Assembly: GCA_003167495.1 (NCBI GenBank)
Contig: PMSX01000289.1
Span: 1 to 36,784, forward strand
Reading direction: 5' to 3'
Source of the DNA: Bryobacterales bacterium
GTDB taxonomy: Bacteria > Acidobacteriota > Terriglobia > Bryobacterales > Bryobacteraceae
Length of the DNA: 36,784 bases
Of this stretch, positions 32,192 through 36,784 are shown piece by piece. How positions within the stretch are numbered: the stretch's first letter is position 1; each line of letters begins with the position of its first letter. The notes under the pieces were generated by a model. The model was given only the letters and a program-made list of their open reading frames with translations. It was not told the DNA's origin and did not search any database. Both the position numbers and the translations under genes were made by a program.

Positions 32192-33052
32192 GTGAGCAGA
32201 GCCTTTCGCGTCGTATGCGGATCGATGACCATGGCTGCTTGTATTTTTTTCGCCGGCGGATGCGGAAAAAAGAACAAGCGCGTTGCCGCCGTGCCTTCTG
32301 CTCCCGCCCGCGCTGCGGCCTCTAGCGCTGCTCCCAAGCAGCCTGCAACGCAACTAGCCCCGCTGCCCATCGGCTATATAGAGGAAGGCGTTGCCAGTTG
32401 GTACGGCATCCCCTATCACGGGCGCAAAGCGGCCGACGGTGAAACCTACGATATGGAAACGCTCGTCGCCGCCCACCGCGTCATGCCCTTCAACACTTGG
32501 CTCAAAGTCACCAACCTCACCAACAACAAAAGCGTCGCCGTTCGCATCATCGACCGCGGACCATTCGTCGATAACCGCATCATCGATCTTTCAAAAGCCG
32601 CCGCACGCCAGATTGATCTGCTCGGACCAGGCATCGGACGCGTCCGCCTCGAAGTCATTGCCGCACCCGCCGATATCCCAGCCGATGATTTCTATGCAGT
32701 CCAGGTGGGCGCATTCTCCGTCTATGAAAATGCCGAACACGTGCGCGCCGATTTTGCTCAGCGCTTTGGTTCCGCAAAATTAGTCCCCATGCAAGGCACT
32801 CTGCCGCGCTGGCGGGTGCTCGTCGGAAAAGAAGCCACTGTAGAAGGCGCGCAACGCTTAGCCGCTACCCTAACCGCCCAGACACGCGACGTTTTCGTCG
32901 TGCGTTTAGATGAGAAGCTTCCCACACCCGCTCTGCAACCACCTCCCGCGGTTGTCGAATCCAAGAAGGTTTGGCAAACTCCCGACAACGTGACCTTCGA
33001 CCCGCGCCAAGCCCAACCCCTCACAACTCCACCGCAACCGCCACCGAACTAA
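32192..33052 (+). CDS. rlpA: RlpA-like septal lipoprotein with DPBB and SPOR domains
   Basis: RlpA proteins are outer-membrane lipoproteins that bind denuded peptidoglycan at the septum through SPOR; some are lytic transglycosylases. Order: signal with lipobox FAGGC (Cys24); an Ala/Pro/Lys linker; a double-psi beta-barrel (about 62-155) with GVASWYGIPYHGRKAADGET, then HRVMPFNTWLKVTNLTNNKS, then VRIIDRGPFVDNRIIDLSKA; and a SPOR domain (about 168-245: YAVQVGAFSVYENAEHVRAD, then WRVLVGKEATVEGAQRLAAT). It ends in a Pro-rich tail. Catalytic RlpA has a Glu and an Asp-His pair in this barrel; the HGRKAADGE and DRGPF positions are preserved. GTG 32192 is used, with AGAGGA about 10 bases upstream. Confidence 0.9.
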   Translation: MSRAFRVVCGSMTMAACIFFAGGCGKKNKRVAAVPSAPARAAASSAAPKQPATQLAPLPIGYIEEGVASWYGIPYHGRKAADGETYDMETLVAAHRVMPFNTWLKVTNLTNNKSVAVRIIDRGPFVDNRIIDLSKAAARQIDLLGPGIGRVRLEVIAAPADIPADDFYAVQVGAFSVYENAEHVRADFAQRFGSAKLVPMQGTLPRWRVLVGKEATVEGAQRLAATLTAQTRDVFVVRLDEKLPTPALQPPPAVVESKKVWQTPDNVTFDPRQAQPLTTPPQPPPN

Positions 33053-33124
33053 CCGCTCGGCGAGAACTTCACCCCACACGCGCCACTTCCTTTTGAGGGT
33101 TTACACAGACCCCAAGAGCGACCC

Positions 33125-34114
33125 GTGACGCCACAAACCGCCCTCGATGCATCGCCATTAAATACCTTGGTCGGAAATTCTACCGCCATCCGACAGGTGC
33201 AACGACTTGTTACGCGCATGGCCAAGTCTCGTTACCCCGTCTTAATCCTAGGTGAGACCGGTACCGGTAAAGAAGTCGTCGCGCAAGCTATTCACAACCT
33301 GGAAGGAAAAGGGCGCTTTGTCGTCGTCGATTGCTCTTCCCTCGTCGGTCCCCTAATGGAAAGCAATCTCTTCGGCCACCGGAAGGGATCCTACACGGGC
33401 GCCCACGCCGACAAACTCGGCCTACTCGACGAAGCCAACGGCGGAACCGCCTTCTTCGATGAAATCGGCGAACTCCCGCTCGATCTGCAGATGAAGCTGC
33501 TCCGTGTCTTGCAGGAAAAGGAATACCGCGCCATCGGCGCCATCGCCACCCGCAGTTCAAATTTTCGTGTCATCGCCGCGACCAATCGCAATTTGGAACT
33601 CGAAGTTGTCGAAAAGCGCTTTCGCCAGGACCTCTATTTCCGGCTCAACGTCATGAAGCTCCGCTTGCCACCCTTGCGTGAACGGAAAGAGGACATCCCG
33701 CCACTGATTGCGCATTTCTTGCAGCGTCACGGCAACGGCCACAAAGTACCCGCTGAAGTCATGGATCAGTTCTGCGAATACGAATGGCCGGGAAACGTTC
33801 GCGAATTGGAACACACCGTGCAAACCATCGTGGCCATGAACACCGGCCCCTGGATCACCGTCGCCGATTTGCCCAGTGCGTTGATCCATTCCATTCGCGA
33901 GAAAAATGCTCATTCGGCCGGGACGTTTCCTTTCAACCAAGACCCCGTAGATAATGCCGATCCCGGTTCCACCGTCATTCCCCTCGACGAACTCGTAAAA
34001 GTCGCCATCAAACGGGCCCTTCGCGTCACCAAAGGCGACCGCACTATGGCCGCCAATCTCCTCGGCATCGGCCGCACCACTCTGTACCGCAAGCTCAAAG
34101 AGATGGGAATGTGA
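33125..34114 (+). CDS. Sigma-54-dependent activator (AAA+ and Fis-type HTH, no receiver domain)
   Basis: An enhancer-binding protein that remodels sigma-54 RNA polymerase using ATP. The AAA+ domain starts almost at the N-terminus: LGETGTGKEVVAQAI (Walker A), GHRKGSYTGAHADKLGLLDE (sigma-54 contact loop, here GSYTGA instead of GAFTGA), GGTAFFDEIGELPLDLQMKL (Walker B), VIAATNRNLE (sensor I) and RLPPLRERKEDIPPLI. A Fis-like helix-turn-helix ends the protein (KGDRTMAANLLGIGRTTLYR). There is no N-terminal sensor or receiver domain, so activity is constitutive or controlled by a partner (compare PspF). GTG 33125 is assumed; the ribosome site is weak. The glycosyltransferase gene follows after 10 bases. 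Confidence 0.9.
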   Translation: MTPQTALDASPLNTLVGNSTAIRQVQRLVTRMAKSRYPVLILGETGTGKEVVAQAIHNLEGKGRFVVVDCSSLVGPLMESNLFGHRKGSYTGAHADKLGLLDEANGGTAFFDEIGELPLDLQMKLLRVLQEKEYRAIGAIATRSSNFRVIAATNRNLELEVVEKRFRQDLYFRLNVMKLRLPPLRERKEDIPPLIAHFLQRHGNGHKVPAEVMDQFCEYEWPGNVRELEHTVQTIVAMNTGPWITVADLPSALIHSIREKNAHSAGTFPFNQDPVDNADPGSTVIPLDELVKVAIKRALRVTKGDRTMAANLLGIGRTTLYRKLKEMGM

Positions 34115-34124
34115 AACTGAAGGC

Positions 34125-35159
34125 GTGCGAATCGCCCTCGATGCCACTTACTCAATCGATAAGCATCCCTCCGGCATCGCCGTCTATTCACGCGAAATTC
34201 TCGATGGACTCGCCGTGGCCCATCCAGACGATTCTTTCCTTCACTGCTATCGGCCCAAGCAGTATCGCGCGGCGCCTCTTCCCCGTCACCCCAACGTCGA
34301 AAAAAAGACACTACTCCCTCTGCTCTGCGGCGCCTTCATGCGGCCAAATCTCTTTCATGCGCTGAACCAACGCGCTGATCGGCGCCTCGGCCGCCGCGTC
34401 ATCACAACCTTTCACGATTTGTTCGTCCTCACGGGCGAATACTCCACCGCCGAATTCCGTAGCCGCTTCGCCAAGCAAGCCCGCCTCGCCGAACGGAATT
34501 CAGATATGATCATCGCCGTATCCCAGTTCACCGCCAATCAGGTGCATGAACTGCTCGGCGTTCAGCCTTCCCGTATACGTGTTATTTCCCATGGCGCTCA
34601 TCCACCGGCACTTCTGCCGCGCGCCGAAGAAAAAATGATTCTCTCCGTCGGCGCTATCCAACTTCGCAAAAACACGGCGCGTCTCGTCGCAGCGTTCGAA
34701 TCTCTGCCGAGTGACTGGCGTCTTGTCCTGGCTGGCGCCGCTTCTGGCTTTGGCGCTCGAGAAATTCTAGACCGCATCGAAGCCAGCCCGGCCCACGACC
34801 GCATTCGCGTCGCGGGCTACGTTTCGTCCGACGAGTTGGAACGTCTCTACGCCCGCGCCGCCGTCTTTGCCTTTCCCTCGCTTGATGAAGGCTTCGGCAT
34901 CCCGGTTCTCGAAGCCATGGCGCACGGCCTGCCCGTTGTGACGTCAAACCGCTCGGCATTGCCGGAAGTCGCGGGAGAAGCCGCACTCCTCGTCGACCCG
35001 ACCGACGTCTCCTCCATCGCCGCCGCACTTTCGGACCTGATCGCCTACCCCGAACGCCGCCACTTGCTCGCACAAGCCGGCCTGGCCCGCGCGCAATCCT
35101 TCCCCTGGCACCGCGCCGTCACCGAAACCTACGCCGTCTATCGCGAATTGCTCAGCTAG
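34125..35159 (+). CDS. GT4-family glycosyltransferase
   Basis: A retaining GT-B enzyme of 344 aa. The N-terminal domain begins RIALDATYSIDKHPSGIAVY with the Gly-rich acceptor-side loop. The C-terminal donor-binding half has ILSVGAIQLRKNTARLVAAF (glycosyl transfer group 1 start) and RIRVAGYVSSDELERLYARA. The EX7E motif FPSLDEGFGIPVLEAMAHGL, then PVVTSN, carries the catalytic or donor-binding Glu residues. ALLVDPTD follows. It is probably cytoplasmic and involved in polysaccharide or O-antigen-like assembly, with unknown sugar. The start is GTG 34125, 10 bases after the sigma-54 activator stop, with GAAGG very close by. Cotranscription with the activator is likely. Confidence 0.9.
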   Translation: MRIALDATYSIDKHPSGIAVYSREILDGLAVAHPDDSFLHCYRPKQYRAAPLPRHPNVEKKTLLPLLCGAFMRPNLFHALNQRADRRLGRRVITTFHDLFVLTGEYSTAEFRSRFAKQARLAERNSDMIIAVSQFTANQVHELLGVQPSRIRVISHGAHPPALLPRAEEKMILSVGAIQLRKNTARLVAAFESLPSDWRLVLAGAASGFGAREILDRIEASPAHDRIRVAGYVSSDELERLYARAAVFAFPSLDEGFGIPVLEAMAHGLPVVTSNRSALPEVAGEAALLVDPTDVSSIAAALSDLIAYPERRHLLAQAGLARAQSFPWHRAVTETYAVYRELLS

Positions 35160-35790
35160 TCACCGACCGTCGTTAGTTATATTGGCGCCCGGCCGGACAG
35201 TGCCGTACATCATAATCGGTACCCAAAGATCGGCGGAATTCAGCACAGTCCCTCCGAAGTCTTTGGCGCAACTCCCACCACTGCGTGGAAACGGAATTGA
35301 GGGTTAGTTTGCTTCCCACGATGTTCAGGTCAGAACGGCGTGGGAGTTCGGCGTTGATCTTCCTCCGGAACAAGGGTGCGCCCGCGCACGGCGTCTACAC
35401 CCAATACGGAGAAATAGTTTCCCGAAACACGTTGGGCTTGCAGAATGTCGCCGGAGACTACCTCCGCGCTTGCACTGCTGGCGGTCAACGTCACGCGAGC
35501 GCCGGCGAACGCGGCGAGGAAAAGAGCTGGGATCTCGCTGATTGACGTAGTCGGGATAGGAGAAGACACCAAAGGACCATTCGTTCTCAACGGTGCGGTA
35601 AGCACTCACAACTTGGCTTGGGTCCCCCAGCGGAATCGTTGAACAGCCAAAACACCGCCGCATTAACCCCGATTCCGAAGGCAAGCGTGAGGACCGTCGT
35701 CATGCTGAAATTGGGCGGTTTCACAAGCTGGCGGAAGGTGTAACGTAGGTCGTGAAAGAGAATTATTCGGAACCACCAATCACCGCAACG
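35160..35790 (-). pseudogene. Decayed N-terminal remnant of an ADOP-family permease
   Basis: ADOP proteins (acidobacterial duplicated orphan permeases) are MacB-like membrane proteins of about 800-880 aa. Pieces appear in order on the minus strand but in different frames: FHDLRYTFRQLVKPPNFSMT, then TVLTLAFGIGVNAAVFWLFN (about 35760-35640); DPSQVVSAYRTVENEWSFGV, then FSYPDYVNQRD (about 35625-35530); FAGARVTLTASSASAEVVSG, then SGNYFSVLGVDAVRGRTLVP, then EED (about 35515-35345); IVGSKLTLN (about 35320); and LNSADLWVPIMMYGTVRPGA, ending at a stop at 35160. At least three frameshifts separate them, and about 600 codons of the 3' part are gone. It is a dead gene. Confidence 0.85.
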
Positions 35791-35927
35791 CCGTGCAATG
35801 CCAAAGCGTCGCTACCGCAAGTGATTCAAGGCGAGCCCATTGGCCCCGATAAAGATCTTGTCAGTTGGCGATGCGTGCGGGTTCAAGCTGGCCTATTCCG
35901 AAGCTGAACATGCTCTCCGGCATGAGG

Positions 35928-36455
35928 TTACGGCGTCAGCACCCGGATGTCGCCCAGATTGCGGTAATCCTCCGCGTAGTCCAACCCATAACCAACCACA
36001 AACTCGTCCGGAATTCGAAATCCGATATACTTCACGTCCACTGGCGCCAACCGCCGTTCAGGCTTATCCAAGAGCGTGGCAATGGCGAGTGACTTCGGGT
36101 GCCGCTGATCCAGGAGGCGCTTCAGATAGCTAAGCGTTACACCGCTATCGATGATGTCCTCCACAATTAGCACCTGTTGGCCTTCGATATTCACGTCCAA
36201 ATCGCGCGTGACCTTGACTTGGCCCGAGGTTGTTTTTTCGCTGCCGTAGCTGGAAATCGCCATGAATTCGATGCGCACAGACGGCCGTTTTAGTTCGCGA
36301 ACCAAGTCGGCTACAAAGATAAAGGCCCCTTTTAGAATCGAAACGATGTAAATGGGGCCTTCGGGATAGTCCTCTTCAATTTGCGCGGCCATCTCACGGA
36401 CGCGCTTTTGAATCTGTTCTGAAGAAATGAGTACACGTTCGGCTGAACCTGACAT
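35928..36455 (-). CDS. hpt: Hypoxanthine phosphoribosyltransferase
   Basis: Salvages hypoxanthine and guanine with PRPP to give IMP and GMP. The PRPP-binding loop VLIVEDIIDSGVT carries the Glu-Asp pair and DSGxT phosphate loop. The pyrophosphate loop VSILKGAFIFVADL with the Leu-Lys-Gly turn, the flexible-loop SSYGSEKTTSG with the Ser-Tyr pair, and the purine-binding C-terminus KYIGFRIPDEFVVGYGLDYA, then EDYRNL, are all present. The length of 175 aa is normal. ATG 36455 is preferred to the TTG at 36464 (MSGSAERVLISSEQ). It follows the upstream partial gene after 11 bases, so the two are probably cotranscribed. Confidence 0.95.
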   Translation of the reverse strand: MSGSAERVLISSEQIQKRVREMAAQIEEDYPEGPIYIVSILKGAFIFVADLVRELKRPSVRIEFMAISSYGSEKTTSGQVKVTRDLDVNIEGQQVLIVEDIIDSGVTLSYLKRLLDQRHPKSLAIATLLDKPERRLAPVDVKYIGFRIPDEFVVGYGLDYAEDYRNLGDIRVLTP

Positions 36456-36466
36456 GAAAGACAAGT

Positions 36467-36784
36467 CTACCGTTGCGCTATACGGACGATTCGCGTGCTA
36501 GCGGTGCCCAGGTGAATGTGCGGTGCTGTCGCCGATCCTGGAACCGCTGCGCGAAAGGCAATATACGGAATCTGGTGATCTTCGAGAAAGTGCCGCAACC
36601 AGATGCCTTCCGGCTCTTCCGGATTGAGTCCAACGTCGATCTTGCCGTGGTGATCGAGCCCTAGCGACTGGTGTAAAGCCGTCTGCCCCCGCGCCGTCAC
36701 GGGCAGCGGGTAGTGAAACTGCTGCTCGAATCCGGTGGCGATGGCTTCGAAGTCGTTCTTGTCGAAATGGCCGCTGCCATCGAA
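36467..36784 (-). CDS. 3' end of an unidentified gene, cut by the window edge
   Basis: The last 105 codons of a protein whose start lies beyond the window; the frame is open to the edge (FDGSGHFDKNDFEAIATGFE, then QQFHYPLPV). The end reads ARGQTALHQSLGLDHHGKID, then VGLNPEEPEGIWLRHFLED, then IPYIAFRAAVPGSATAPHIH. The spacing of His-x7-Asp-type residues and a final HIH recalls M15-like metallopeptidase zinc sites, as in D-Ala-D-Ala carboxypeptidase relatives, but I cannot see the whole domain. Treat the function as unknown. Confidence 0.6.
   Translation of the reverse strand, partial: FDGSGHFDKNDFEAIATGFEQQFHYPLPVTARGQTALHQSLGLDHHGKIDVGLNPEEPEGIWLRHFLEDHQIPYIAFRAAVPGSATAPHIHLGTASTRIVRIAQR

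Noticed and set aside
1..36784. tRNA, rRNA, CRISPR arrays, prophage or integrase genes
   Set aside because: Reading both strands showed no regularly spaced repeats and no phage or recombinase motifs; tRNA absence was judged by eye only.

Overview
The window looks like a chromosomal segment of an Acidobacteriota bacterium, most likely near Solibacter/Bryobacter. This rests on gene families remembered as typical of that phylum: a Cna-B/Oar-type TonB-dependent receptor of about 1,170 residues, a decayed permease of the acidobacterial ADOP family, a DUF1080 protein beside a Tat-exported Gfo/Idh/MocA oxidoreductase, Uma2-family fragments, an M28 peptidase and a short SecA paralogue. No rRNA, tRNA, CRISPR array, phage or integrase was seen. 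The lineage call is inference; no database was searched.

Layout. 1-5732: a secreted hypothetical protein (-), a SAM methyltransferase (+), a secreted M28 metallopeptidase (-), a possible small exported leader peptide and a short SecA-type ATPase (+). 5751-6774: a 113-bp MITE-like element with 10-bp target duplications, then the wreck of a ygiB-ygiC-like pair (internal deletion plus an amber codon). 6822-9684: an orphan sensor histidine kinase and a two-gene ribbon-helix-helix module that resembles a toxin-antitoxin pair. 10119-12063: a likely periplasmic 3-keto-sugar pair (DUF1080 and Gfo/Idh/MocA). 12060-15562: a Flp pilin, an MbfA-like iron exporter, an AhpD-like protein and an ATP-dependent DNA ligase.

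15642-18376: a GAF-like/ANTAR regulator, and two pieces of Uma2 gene(s) separated by a frameshifted secreted-protein gene. 18377-24853: a GT-C type membrane protein, the TonB receptor and a frameshifted TPR gene. 24933-29567 (-): dnaE, accA and a small membrane-anchored protein, tightly packed in that order of transcription. 29716-31500: a coiled-coil outer-membrane porin. 31731-31965 (-): a complete miniature transcription unit for a 22-residue Lys/Ala peptide. 32192-35159: an RlpA-like lipoprotein, a sigma-54 activator and a glycosyltransferase. 35160-35790: the ADOP pseudogene. 35928-36784: hpt and the 3' end of an unidentified gene that runs off the window.

The strongest candidates for something undescribed are the 22-residue peptide unit, the MITE, the signal-peptide ORF just ahead of the secA-like gene, and a probable CTG start that overlaps the accA stop. 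The number of broken genes (ygiB/C, Uma2, ADOP, two single-base frameshifts) is high. Both single-base shifts fall in short homopolymers, so sequencing error must be excluded for those two.
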